A DNA stretch of 64,000 nucleotides from Streptomyces flavofungini (lineage in GTDB: Bacteria; Actinomycetota; Actinomycetes; Streptomycetales; Streptomycetaceae). The notes beneath the pieces were generated by a model that saw nothing but the letters and a program-made list of their open reading frames with translations, was not told the origin of the DNA and made no database searches. Shown here piece by piece: positions 15,740 through 27,696 of this stretch; position 1 is the stretch's first letter, and every line of letters begins with the position of its first letter. Position numbers and translations under genes: made by a program. The stretch covers positions 310,001-374,000 of the forward strand of contig NZ_BMVR01000004.1 of assembly GCF_014650815.1 (NCBI RefSeq). Direction: 5' to 3'.

Positions 15740-15800
15740 TTCTCCCCAGATTCTCCCCAGGGGGCCGGGAGAGCCCTTCTGAACCCTTCGCGTACGCGAA
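15740..15800. repeat. corA-downstream repeat block (TTCTCCCCAG pair and palindrome)
   Basis: TTCTCCCCAG at 15740-15749 and 15751-15760, then TTCGCGTACGCGAA at 15787-15800. All lie within 90 bp downstream of the corA stop and all have counterparts beside the corA fragment near 6.1 kb. Confidence 0.65.
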
Positions 15801-15825
15801 GTCGAGCAAGCCTACTGGCTCCCCG

Positions 15826-17004
15826 CTACAGCCAGTCCCGCCGCTTGAAGATGAAGTACAGGCTCACGCAGACCACCGCCATCAGTCCGATCGCGAACGG
15901 ATACCCGAACGCCCAGTGCAACTCCGGCATCTCGTCGAAGTTCATCCCGTAGATCGTTCCCACCAGCGTGGGTGCAAACAGAATGGCGGCCCACGACGAG
16001 ATCTTCTTGATCTCCTCGTTCTGTTCGAAGCCTGCTTCCGCCAGGGCCCGCATCTCCGCGTTCTGCTGCTGGGTGACCAGGGTGGCGTTGACGGTGAGGA
16101 TGTCGGTGAGGGCCTGGCGGAAGCCGTCGACGCGTTCGCTGGTGTGGGTGACGTGGTCGGCGACGTCGCGCAGGTAGCGCTGGAGTTCCTCGTCCGTGCC
16201 GTACTTCGCGAAGCCCGCCATCAGGGCGTGCAGCATGCTCACCAGGGGGCGCGTCGCCCGCTGGAACTCGACCACCTCGCGGGAGAGTTCGTAGATGCGG
16301 CGGGAGACGGACGGGTCGCCGCCGAACACCTCCGTCTCGATCTCGTCGATGTCGTTCTGGACGCCGGACACGACGGGGGCGTAGCCGTCCACGACCGCGT
16401 CCAGGATCGCGTACAGGACCGCCTCCGGGCCGAGGCGCAGCAGCTCCGGCGTCTTCTCCATGCGGCGGCGTACAGCCGACAGATCGGGGGCCGCGCCGTG
16501 CCGGACCGTGATGACGAAGTCCGCGCCGACGAACACATGCAGTTCGCCGAAGTCGACCTCCTCGGGGGCGTCCAGGTAGCGGGCCGCCCGCAGGACGACG
16601 AACAGCGTCTCGCCGTACCGCTCCAGCTTCGGGCGCTGGTGCGCCTCCATCGCGTCCTCGACCGCCAGCTCGTGCAGGTCGAACTCGGCCGCCAGGGACA
16701 GGAGTTCCTGCTCTGTCGGGCGGGCCAGACCGATCCACGCCATGCCGTCGGGCTGCGCCCGCAGCTCGCGGAAGGTGTCCGCCAGGGAGTCGGGGGAGGA
16801 GACGCGTACGCCGTCCCGGTACAGCGCCGCCTCCACGACGCTCGGCGCGGACGGCGCCGTGGGCGCGGGGGTCCGGTCCGGGTGGTGGCCCGACCCGTCG
16901 GCGGGCGGCGTGCCTTGTGCGGACTGCGCCGACTGGGAGGATGCCCGTCGCCACGCGTGCTTGCGCGCCTGCTGCGGGCGGTGTGGTCGTCGCTCCGGAG
17001 TCAC
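15826..17004 (-). CDS. corA: CorA-type magnesium/cobalt transporter
   Basis: A 392-residue inner-membrane channel for Mg2+. A Pro/Ala-rich ~55-residue N-terminal tail precedes the large cytoplasmic funnel domain. The C-terminus has two membrane helices; the first ends in the YGMNF signature that forms the outer pore, and the end is the basic FKRRDWL. The GTG at 17004 follows GGGAAGGG. Downstream, the gene's 3' end and flank are duplicated at 6.1-6.4 kb. It is transcribed alone toward the accessory region. Confidence 0.9.
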   Translation of the reverse strand: MTPERRPHRPQQARKHAWRRASSQSAQSAQGTPPADGSGHHPDRTPAPTAPSAPSVVEAALYRDGVRVSSPDSLADTFRELRAQPDGMAWIGLARPTEQELLSLAAEFDLHELAVEDAMEAHQRPKLERYGETLFVVLRAARYLDAPEEVDFGELHVFVGADFVITVRHGAAPDLSAVRRRMEKTPELLRLGPEAVLYAILDAVVDGYAPVVSGVQNDIDEIETEVFGGDPSVSRRIYELSREVVEFQRATRPLVSMLHALMAGFAKYGTDEELQRYLRDVADHVTHTSERVDGFRQALTDILTVNATLVTQQQNAEMRALAEAGFEQNEEIKKISSWAAILFAPTLVGTIYGMNFDEMPELHWAFGYPFAIGLMAVVCVSLYFIFKRRDWL

Positions 17005-17384
17005 CGGCAGCCCTTCCCGTGGTCGTCCGACTTCGGCCCGGCACGCGTGGCCCCCGCCCCGGACATGCCCGGAGCAGGATATATGCGGCAGATGTCGCGG
17101 GCGCGACAGAGCCGTGCGGGCGACAGTCGTGGGCGCGGCAGCTTTGGGCGCGGCAGCCGTGGGGGAGGGGAGGGAGCTGGTAGCGGGTGGCGGTGGTCCA
17201 CAGGGCGCGCGACGGTCGGTGGCAGTGGCAGTGGCAGTGGCAGTGGCAGTGGCAGCGGCAGCGGCGGGTGGTGGCGGTAGCGGATGGCAGCGGGCGGGGC
17301 GGGCGCCCTCACGGCGTCACCGCCGCCGACCCGCACGCCCCTTGCGGACCGTATCTGTCCGCAACCACCGCTAGCGTGCGGAGC
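17005..17384. other. Intergenic stretch with a 42-bp hexanucleotide tract
   Basis: 380 bp between the divergent corA and winged-helix genes. It contains five GGCAGT units followed by two GGCAGC units at 17221-17262, within G-rich sequence. No gene is evident. Confidence 0.7.
17221..17262 (+). repeat. Hexanucleotide tandem repeat (GGCAGT)5(GGCAGC)2
   Basis: Seven exact six-base units, 42 bp in all, about 120 bp upstream of the winged-helix gene. Such tracts are prone to copy-number change. Confidence 0.9.
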
Positions 17385-18536
17385 ATGACGAAGACCCCGG
17401 GCACCCCCGCGACCCCCCGCGCCGCCGGCGCCCCCGTCCTCACCCGCCAGGCCCTCAACCGCGCCACCCTCGCCCGGCAGCTCCTCCTCAGCCGGACGCC
17501 GATGGCCGTCGACGCCGCCCTCACGCACCTCGTCGGGCTGCAGGCGCAGAACGTGAAGCCGCCGTACTACGCGCTCGCCGCGCGCCTCGCGGAGTTCGAC
17601 CCGATGGAGCTGTCGGGGCTGATGGAGAAGCGGGCCGCCGTCCGGGCCGTCACCATGCGGTCCACCGTGCACACCCTCACCGCCGACGACGTGCTCACGC
17701 TGCGGCCGCTCACGCAGGCCGCCATCGACCGTGAGCTGCGGATGTTCCGGGGTGGACTCGTCGGCGTGGACCTGGACCGGCTCACCGCGCTCGCGCGAGC
17801 GTACGTCGAGGACGAGCCCCGTACCCTCGCCCAGATCCGCGCCGAGCTGCTGCGGCACTGGCCGGACGCCGACCCGCAGTCCCTCGGCATCGCCGCCCGC
17901 GCCCGGCTGCCCCTCATCCAGGTCACCCCGCGCGGGCTCTGGCGCCGCAGCGGCCAGGTCGCCCTCACCACCGCCGAGCACTGGCTCGGCCGCCCCCTCG
18001 TCGAGGAGCCCGCCCCCGACGACACCGTCCTGCGCTACCTCGCCGCCTTCGGGCCCGCCTCCGTCAAGGACATGCAGGCCTGGGCCGGGCTCACCCGGCT
18101 GCGCGCGGCCTTCGAGCGGCTGCGTCCCCGGCTCCGCACGTTCCGCGACGAGCGCGGCGTCGAGCTGTTCGACCTGCCCGACGCGCCCCGCCCCGACGCC
18201 GACACCCCGGCCCCGCCCCGCTTCCTGCCCGAGTTCGACAACCTGCTGCTGTCCCACGCCGACCGCACCCGCGTCGTCGCGCTCGACCACAAGAGCCGCA
18301 CCTGGACGGGCAACCAGGCCCACTGCACCTTTCTGGTGGACGGGTTCCTCGCCGGGATCTGGCGCCTGGACGAGTCCAAGGACGGGGCCGTGCGGCTCAC
18401 CGTCGAGCCGTTCGGGAAGCTCACCAAGGCCCAGCGGAGCGAGGTCGCGGCGGAGGCGGAGCGGACGGCACGGCTGGTCGCCGCCGACGCGGCTTCGTAC
18501 GACATCGGGTTCGGGGTAGTAGCGGCCGAGAGGTGA
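17385..18536 (+). CDS. Winged-helix (HTH_42) protein, AlkZ-like DNA glycosylase candidate
   Basis: 383 residues across the HTH_42 / DUF1006 superfamily: LTRQALNRATLARQLLL near the start, the conserved VGLQAQNVKPPYYAL at about residue 48, and MRSTVHTLTADD and PASVKDMQAWAGL further on. Members of this superfamily include the AlkZ/AlkX DNA glycosylases that remove bulky alkyl or crosslink adducts; their catalytic motif is Q-x-Q or Q-x-D. Here QAQ fits the AlkZ form. Enzyme activity is an inference; many relatives are just annotated as winged-helix DNA-binding proteins. The ATG at 17385 has only a weak GGAG-type site. Confidence 0.75.
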   Translation: MTKTPGTPATPRAAGAPVLTRQALNRATLARQLLLSRTPMAVDAALTHLVGLQAQNVKPPYYALAARLAEFDPMELSGLMEKRAAVRAVTMRSTVHTLTADDVLTLRPLTQAAIDRELRMFRGGLVGVDLDRLTALARAYVEDEPRTLAQIRAELLRHWPDADPQSLGIAARARLPLIQVTPRGLWRRSGQVALTTAEHWLGRPLVEEPAPDDTVLRYLAAFGPASVKDMQAWAGLTRLRAAFERLRPRLRTFRDERGVELFDLPDAPRPDADTPAPPRFLPEFDNLLLSHADRTRVVALDHKSRTWTGNQAHCTFLVDGFLAGIWRLDESKDGAVRLTVEPFGKLTKAQRSEVAAEAERTARLVAADAASYDIGFGVVAAER

Positions 18537-18635
18537 GCGGGGGCGGGTGCGGGGCTCAGTCCGCGCGGCCCGAACGCGCGGCTCTGCCCCCCGCCGCCAC
18601 GGCAGCCCTTCGCCGCCATGGCGGCCCCCGCGTAC

Positions 18636-19514
18636 CTACGGCAACACCCCCGCCCGCCGCGCCGCCACCACCGCCTCCCACCGCGTGTGCGCCCCGAGCT
18701 TCCGCATCGCCGACCGCAGGTAGCCCTTCACCGTCTCCGGGCGCAGGCCGAGGCGGTCGGCGGCGACCGCGTTGGTGACGCCCCCGGCCACGCAGGCCAG
18801 CACGTCCAGTTCGCGCGGGGCGAGCCGGACGCCGGGGCCGGGCTCGGGGCCGGTGGAGTCGGCCGCCGCGTCCGTCAGCGTCCCGCACACCGCGAGGAGT
18901 TCCTCCCGCAGCACGGGATCACCGATGCGTGCGGCCAGCGCGCGCAGCGCCCCGTGCGCCTCCCGTACGCGCTCCCACGCCGCGTCCCCGGCGTCGTACC
19001 TTCGCGGGGCCGTCTCCGCGACCGCCTCCCGGGCCGCCGCCAGCATCGCGGCGGCCTCGTCCCGTACGGCGAGGGCCTGTTCCAGGTCCCGGGCCGCCGC
19101 CACGGCCTCGGTGAGGGCCCGGTCGCCGAGGGGCTGAGCGGTGCGCAGGGCGCCGTACAACAGGCCGCGCACCCGGCGGCGTACCACCAGCGGCACCGCG
19201 AGCACCGCCCGCAGGCCCTCCGACGCGACGGCGGTGTCGTACTCGTGGCTGATCTGCCGCGACGCGCCGTAGTCCGAGACGGCGCACGGCCGGGCGAGCG
19301 CGACCGCCTTGCCGCCGAGGCCGTTGCCCATGTGGATCGCGAGGCCGTTCAGGGAGCGCGTGGCGGTGCCGCTCAGCTCCGCGATCCGTACCCGCGCGGT
19401 GCCGTCCGCGCCGGTCACGAGGCCGCCGAAGGCGACCGGCAGACCCGTCCCACGCCGTAGCCGCAGCAGCGCGGCCCGTACCTCCGTCGCCTCGCCGCCG
19501 TCCGCAGCACTCAC
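18636..19514 (-). CDS. GAF-domain LuxR-type transcriptional regulator
   Basis: 292 residues. The first ~150 form a GAF-like sensor (VPLVVRRRVRGLLYGALR). A helical linker follows, and then a C-terminal LuxR helix-turn-helix, LAPRELDVLACVAGGVTNAV through RPETVKGYLRSAMRKLGAHT. The GTG at 19514 follows GGGAG. It diverges from two coupled ligase genes with a 16-bp palindrome between them, so it probably controls them. The ligand of the GAF domain is unknown; aromatic acids or acyl compounds are plausible given the ligases. Confidence 0.82.
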   Translation of the reverse strand: MSAADGGEATEVRAALLRLRRGTGLPVAFGGLVTGADGTARVRIAELSGTATRSLNGLAIHMGNGLGGKAVALARPCAVSDYGASRQISHEYDTAVASEGLRAVLAVPLVVRRRVRGLLYGALRTAQPLGDRALTEAVAAARDLEQALAVRDEAAAMLAAAREAVAETAPRRYDAGDAAWERVREAHGALRALAARIGDPVLREELLAVCGTLTDAAADSTGPEPGPGVRLAPRELDVLACVAGGVTNAVAADRLGLRPETVKGYLRSAMRKLGAHTRWEAVVAARRAGVLP

Positions 19515-19587
19515 GCGCCCGCTCCCTCAGCTTTCGGCCCCGTGCCCCTGATGTCCACCGCGATGTCCGCTGTCCTCGCGGGACGCC

Positions 19588-19603
19588 ACCCCCTTTCGGG
19601 GGT
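19588..19603. promoter_or_regulatory. Palindromic operator ACCCCC-N4-GGGGGT
   Basis: ACCCCCtttcGGGGGT lies 82 bp upstream of the first ligase start and 74 bp upstream of the LuxR-type start. It is the only clear palindrome in this divergent gap, so a likely binding site for the GAF-LuxR protein. Confidence 0.5.
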
Positions 19604-19684
19604 AGTGAGACCTGCATCACGAATTACACGATGGTACGGACGGGCGGCGGTATCGGGAATGCGATCGGAATGCGAGGGGTGCGG

Positions 19685-21432
<1,748 letters not shown>

Positions 21433-21436
<4 letters not shown>

Positions 21437-23100
21437 GCACGACGGTGAGTTCCACGGGTGCGGGCGGTGCGGGCGGTGCCGGTGGCCCGGACGGTGGCGC
21501 GGGGCTTTCGTACGCGCACGGCACCAGCCGGACCCCCCTCCTCGGCGACACCATCGGGCAGAACCTCGCCCGTGCCGTCGCGGCCTGGCCCGACCGTGAC
21601 GCGCTCGTCGACATCGCGGCCGGTGCCCGCTGGACGTACGCCGAATTCGGCGCCGCCGTCGAGGAGTTGGCGCTCGGTCTGATCGGCTCCGGGGTCGGCA
21701 GGGGGGACCGGGTCGGCATCTGGGCGGTGAGCTGCGCCGAGTGGGTGCTCGTGCAGTACGCCACCGCGCGGGTCGGCGCGATCCTGGTGACCGTCAATCC
21801 GGCGTACCGCGCGCACGAACTCGCGTACGTCCTCAAGCAGTCGGGCGTCTCACTGCTCGTCGCCACCCGGGAGCACAAGGCCAGCGACTACCGGGCGATG
21901 GTCGAGGAGGTCCGCGGCGAGTGTCCGGACCTGCGGGCCGCGCACTACATCGCCGACCCGTCGTGGGGTGCGCTCCTGGCCGCCGCCCGGTCCGTCGACC
22001 CGGCCGAACTCGCCGCCCGTGAAGCTGAGTTGAGCTGCGACGACCCGATCAACATCCAGTACACATCCGGCACCACCGGCTTCCCGAAGGGGGCCACGCT
22101 CTCCCACCACAACATCCTCAACAACGGGTACTGGGTGGGGCGCACCATCGGCTACGGCGAGCAGGACCGGGTGTGCCTGCCCGTGCCCTTCTACCACTGC
22201 TTCGGCATGGTGATGGGCAACCTCGGCGCCACCTCGCACGGCGCCTGCGTCGTGATCCCGGCGCCGTCGTTCGACCCCGTGGCGACCCTGCACGCGGTCG
22301 AGCGCGAGCGCTGCACCTCGCTGTACGGCGTGCCGACGATGTTCATCGCCGAGCTCAACCTCGCCGACTTCGCCACCTACGACCTGTCGTCGCTGCGCAC
22401 CGGGATCATGGCCGGTTCGCCGTGCCCCGTCGAGGTCATGAAGCGGGTCGTCGCCGAGATGCACATGGCGGAGGTCTCCATCTGCTACGGCATGACCGAG
22501 ACCTCGCCCGTCTCCCTCCAGACCCGCATGGACGACGACCTGGAGCGCCGCACCGGCACGGTGGGGCGGGTGCTGCCGCACATCGAGGTGAAGATCGTCG
22601 ACCCGGTGAGCGGGGTGACGCTGCCGCGCGGCGAGTCCGGCGAGCTGTGCACGCGCGGGTACAGCGTCATGCTCGGCTACTGGGAGGAGCCGGAGCGGAC
22701 CGCCGAGGTCATCGACTCCGGGCGCTGGATGCACACGGGTGACCTCGCGGTGATGCGCGATGACGGGTACGTACAGATCGTCGGCCGCATCAAGGACATG
22801 ATCATCCGTGGTGGCGAGAACATCTACCCGCGCGAGATCGAGGAGTTCCTGTACGCCCACCCGAAGATCGCGGACGTGCAGGTCGTCGGAGTGCCGGACG
22901 AGCGGTACGGCGAGGCCCCGCTGGCCTGCGTCATCCTGCGCGACCCCGAGGACACGCTGACGCTGGAGGAACTGCGGGGGTTCTGCGCGGGCAGGCTCGC
23001 CCACTACAAGGTCCCGGTGGGGCTGCGGATCCTGGAGAGCTTCCCGATGACGGTGTCGGGGAAGGTGCGGAAGGTGGAGCTGCGGGAGCGGTTCGGCTGA
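21433..23100 (+). CDS. AMP-forming fatty-acyl-CoA ligase, FadD-like
   Basis: 555 residues. After a Gly/Ala-rich start the adenylate-forming domain shows [11 protein letters not shown] near residue 208, [41 protein letters not shown] and the catalytic-lysine region MTVSGKVRK near the end. The pattern is that of medium/long-chain acyl-CoA ligases. Its GTG overlaps the stop of the preceding synthetase by four bases, pointing to translational coupling and a common pathway, perhaps degradation of fatty or aromatic acids. Regulation by the divergent GAF-LuxR protein is likely. Confidence 0.88.
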
Positions 23101-23163
23101 GTCCGCCGCCGGGCGCATGGCCGCCACGTCCGTCTGCGGCGCGGCGCGCCCCGGTCCGGGGCG

Positions 23164-23931
23164 TCAGGCGCCCGTCGCCGCCAGTTCGTCCGCCGCGCCG
23201 TTCAGCGGCTCCGGGGTGCCCGACAGGTCGATGCGGAACAGGGCCACGTCCAGCTCGTCGGCGCGGTCGCGGGCCGCGGGCGTGAAGTCGCACAGGGCGA
23301 AGCACACGCACGTCGCCGAGTGCGCCATGGCGGTCAGCCAGGCGCACTCGACATCCCGCAGCGACGTCTCCCGGACTGCGGGCTCGACCTGCGCGAGCAC
23401 GCCGAGCGCCGCGAGCCGCGTCCCCGACGGCGGGCGCTCCTCGTCGGGTCCGGCCTCGCGCACGTCCTCGTAGCCGAGCCAGCGCAGATAGAGGGCCGCC
23501 GTGGTCACCGCGTCCCGGGCGCTGCGGACGGCCAAGGGGCGGAAGGCGGGCCGGGGGGTGGGCGCGGTCCGCGGCAGGGGAATGTGGGACGGCGTGAGGG
23601 AGGGGTGGCCGCCCGCTTCTTCGGGCCGGGCGGGGTCGCTGCCGCCGTGCGCCGGGGGTTCGCTCACCTCGTCCGACGCCACCACTATCCGCAGCACGGT
23701 CCCGCACGCGCACCCCAGCTCCGGCCGCGGCCAGTCCGCCGTGCGTCCGCAGGCCGCGCAGCGCACCGTCACCCACGCGTCCGCCCCGGTCCGGTGCGTG
23801 AGCGGGACGGCGGCGCCGTGCCGGACGGGGGGTGCGACGGGCTCGCCGCAGACGCAGGGGAACGCCGGGGGAGCGTAGGCCTGTTCGCGGCGGCACACCG
23901 GGCACCGCACCAGTACGTCGTCCGTCGCCAT
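23164..23931 (-). CDS. Zinc-ribbon protein with a decayed Mrr-like restriction domain
   Basis: 255 residues from the ATG at 23931. The N-terminal ~80 residues hold paired Cys knuckles (CPVCRREQ, CVCGEP, CAACGR, CACGT) typical of zinc ribbons. After a Pro-rich linker, residues ~140-250 (TAALYLRWLGYEDVRE, ..., LAALGVLAQVEPAV, ..., FALCDFTPAARDRADELDVA) follow the strand and helix order of Mrr-type PD-(D/E)XK domains. The usual Q-x-K is Q-x-E, so catalysis is doubtful. It may bind DNA without cutting. The gene is single and divergent from gcl. Confidence 0.6.
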   Translation of the reverse strand: MATDDVLVRCPVCRREQAYAPPAFPCVCGEPVAPPVRHGAAVPLTHRTGADAWVTVRCAACGRTADWPRPELGCACGTVLRIVVASDEVSEPPAHGGSDPARPEEAGGHPSLTPSHIPLPRTAPTPRPAFRPLAVRSARDAVTTAALYLRWLGYEDVREAGPDEERPPSGTRLAALGVLAQVEPAVRETSLRDVECAWLTAMAHSATCVCFALCDFTPAARDRADELDVALFRIDLSGTPEPLNGAADELAATGA

Positions 23932-24087
23932 CGCCCGCACCGCCGCCCGTCGCCGCCCGCCCGTTGCCGAAGCTCCCCATCGTACGGAGCTCATCGTCGT
24001 ACGGAAGGTGACCGCGCCGATACGCCATTTTGAGCTGGACGCGCGCCCCCGCCTGCCCGCACCCGCCCCCGCGTGCCCCGGCATCCC

Positions 24088-24116
24088 TTGACGGCCCCCG
24101 CGCACCCCCTTACATT
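24088..24116 (+). promoter_or_regulatory. Candidate gcl promoter
   Basis: TTGACG (24088-24093), a 17-bp spacer and TACATT (24111-24116) fit the main vegetative sigma factor. The operator pair at 24118-24155 begins two bases after the -10 element, so a bound repressor would cover the transcription start. Confidence 0.55.
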
Positions 24117-24117
24117 G

Positions 24118-24155
24118 CTTCCATATAGCAGAACATAATTTCCGCAATGTGGAAG
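24118..24155. promoter_or_regulatory. Twin operator upstream of gcl (AllR-like regulon)
   Basis: Two adjacent sites: CTTCCATATAGCAGAAC (24118-24134) and TTTCCGcaatgTGGAAG (24139-24155). The 38-bp block matches the block upstream of hyi (33525-33562, reverse strand) at 30 of 38 positions. Shared by two glyoxylate-pathway genes, it is best explained as the site of a pathway repressor such as the IclR-type AllR known from Streptomyces, whose gene is not in this window. Confidence 0.7.
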
Positions 24156-24258
24156 AAGTCGAAAGGCGGACCACGGCGCGGAAGCAGGACCGGAAGGCAC
24201 GGCTCACCGCGGGGCGCGACGGGGGCCGTGGCTTCGTCAGCCGAAGCAGGAGAACTCA

Positions 24259-26046
<1,788 letters not shown>

Positions 26047-26091
26047 TACGTCGCGGCGCACCGGTTGCCTGGTCGGAGGTGCACCGGTCGC

Positions 26092-27528
26092 TCAAGAGGA
26101 GGCCCCCGCACCGGAGTTCGGCTCCGGGGCGGGGGCCTTCGCGCGTGCGCCGCCGTCCGCCGGAGCCTTCGCGCGTGCGCCGCCGTCCGCCGGAGCCTTC
26201 GCGCGTGCGCCGCCGTCCGTCGGGGTCTCTTCGCGTGCGCCGCCGTCCGTCGGCGTCTCCTCGCGCACGTCGCCGTCTGCCGGGGCGGAGCCGAGCCGCG
26301 CCCGCCGCAGCGACGGGAACGCCACCGCCACCGCCACCGTGGCCCCGACGCAGACGAGGCCGCCGATCGTCACCGCCGCGCCCGCGCCGGTCAGTTCGGC
26401 CAGGAAGCCGACCGCCGTGTTGCCGAGCGCGGGCGACACCGTCGCCTGTGCCATCCACAACCCGCTGACACGGCCACGCAGTTCGTCCGGTGTGCCGTGC
26501 TGGAGCAGCGCCGAGCGCAGCGTCTCGGAGATCAGGTCGCCGAAGCCCGCGAGGGCCAGGAGCACCAGGGCGAGCGGCAGCCAGGAGCCGGCGCCGAAGC
26601 CGGTGAGGGCGGCGCCCCACAGCAGCACCGCGCCGATCAGCGCGTGCCCGCCCGCACGGGCCGTCCACCCGCTGGTCGCCGCGCCCACCAGGGCCCCGCA
26701 CGCGGGCGCCGCGTAGAGCAGGCCGACGACGGCCGCGCCACCCCCGAATCGCTCGTCGGCCAGGGCCGGGTACAGCGCCTGCGGCATCGTGAAGACCATC
26801 GCCGCCGCGTCGACCAGGAGCAGCCCGAGGACGAGCCGGTGCCGCCGTACGAACCGCAACCCGTCCGCGAGCGAGCCGAACGCCCGCCGCACCCCCTTGC
26901 CGGACGCGCCGCCGCCCGCGGGCACCGGCAGCGGCCGGACGAAGAGCAGCGCCGCCGTGAACACCAGGAAGCCCGCCGCGTCGACGGCGTAGCAGGCGGC
27001 GAGGCCGGGGCCCGCGATGAGCGCGCCGCCCGCCGCGGGGCCGATGAGCGCGGCGAGTTGGGTGGAGCCGGAGAGCAGCGCGCCCGCGGCGGCGAGGCGG
27101 CCGGTGCCCGCGAGGGCCGGGACCGCGGCCAGCATGGCGGGACCGCCGAGGCCCGCCAGCAGGCCCGTCGTGGCGGTGGCCGCGTAGATCAGCCACAACT
27201 GGGGCTCCGGGGCAAGGGCGTTGGCGGCGAGCGCGCCGGCGGCGAGGGTGAGCGGAAGGCGCGTGACGATCATCAGGGTGCGGCGGTCCATCCGGTCGGC
27301 GAGCACGCCCCCGACGAGGACGCCCGCGACCATGGGCAGCGCGCGGGCGAGGCTGACGAGCCCGATGTGCAGGGACGAGCCGGTGAGGTCGTACACCTGC
27401 ACCGCCACCGCGACCCCGGTCATCAGGGTGCCGATGAGGGCGCCGAGGAAACCCGCGTACAGCAGCCGGAAATCGCGGCTTTCGCGCAGCGGGCCGAGGT
27501 CCATGGCGAGCCCGGAGAGACGGCGCAT
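26092..27528 (-). CDS. MFS exporter (EntS-like), with a tandem-repeat C-terminus
   Basis: 478 residues with twelve predicted membrane helices and the A-like motif GVLADRMDRRTLM between helices 2 and 3, in the pattern of the enterobactin-exporter/multidrug group. The ATG at 27528 follows GGAG; an in-frame ATG at 27600 lacks a site. The last ~50 residues are five imperfect copies of a ten-residue unit (TDGGAREETP / ADGGARAKAP), coded by five 30-bp repeats. It diverges from a TetR regulator at 27697, its likely repressor. The substrate is unknown. Confidence 0.82.
   Translation of the reverse strand: MRRLSGLAMDLGPLRESRDFRLLYAGFLGALIGTLMTGVAVAVQVYDLTGSSLHIGLVSLARALPMVAGVLVGGVLADRMDRRTLMIVTRLPLTLAAGALAANALAPEPQLWLIYAATATTGLLAGLGGPAMLAAVPALAGTGRLAAAGALLSGSTQLAALIGPAAGGALIAGPGLAACYAVDAAGFLVFTAALLFVRPLPVPAGGGASGKGVRRAFGSLADGLRFVRRHRLVLGLLLVDAAAMVFTMPQALYPALADERFGGGAAVVGLLYAAPACGALVGAATSGWTARAGGHALIGAVLLWGAALTGFGAGSWLPLALVLLALAGFGDLISETLRSALLQHGTPDELRGRVSGLWMAQATVSPALGNTAVGFLAELTGAGAAVTIGGLVCVGATVAVAVAFPSLRRARLGSAPADGDVREETPTDGGAREETPTDGGARAKAPADGGARAKAPADGGARAKAPAPEPNSGAGASS
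26100..26138. terminator. Strong hairpin at the gcl/MFS convergent junction
   Basis: AGGCCCCCGC (26100-26109) pairs with GCGGGGGCCT (26129-26138). An inner CCGGAG/CTCCGG stem closes on a TTCGG loop. It lies 54 bp after the gcl stop and inside the last codons of the convergent MFS gene, so it can end transcription from both sides. Confidence 0.7.
26131..26280. repeat. Five tandem 30-bp repeats in the MFS gene tail
   Basis: Units at 26131, 26161, 26191, 26221 and 26251, each exactly 30 bp. The first three are almost identical and the last two have drifted. Each codes ten residues, so unit gain or loss keeps the frame. Confidence 0.88.
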
Positions 27529-27696
27529 CGACGGCTCCAAGCGAGGTGAGGCAATCCTTACCCGGGCCACCCTGGCGCTCGGACTCCTTAAAGTCAACAT
27601 GTGTGAAGTTCAAGCGGGAGCGGCCTCGGAGGGAGCGGGCGCCGGGCCCAGGGGAGCGGAGCCGCCATCGAGGGGAGCGGGCGCTAGCCTCAGGGG

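Noticed and set aside
26131..26280. CRISPR-like or iteron array
   Set aside because: Tandem 30-bp units without spacers, in frame with the exporter tail.
27590..27612. Possible third copy of the catalase/urate palindrome before the MFS/TetR pair (GTCAACATGTGTGAAG)
   Set aside because: Only the outer halves resemble the 17-mer, and the spacing is two bases short. More likely a site for the local TetR protein or chance.
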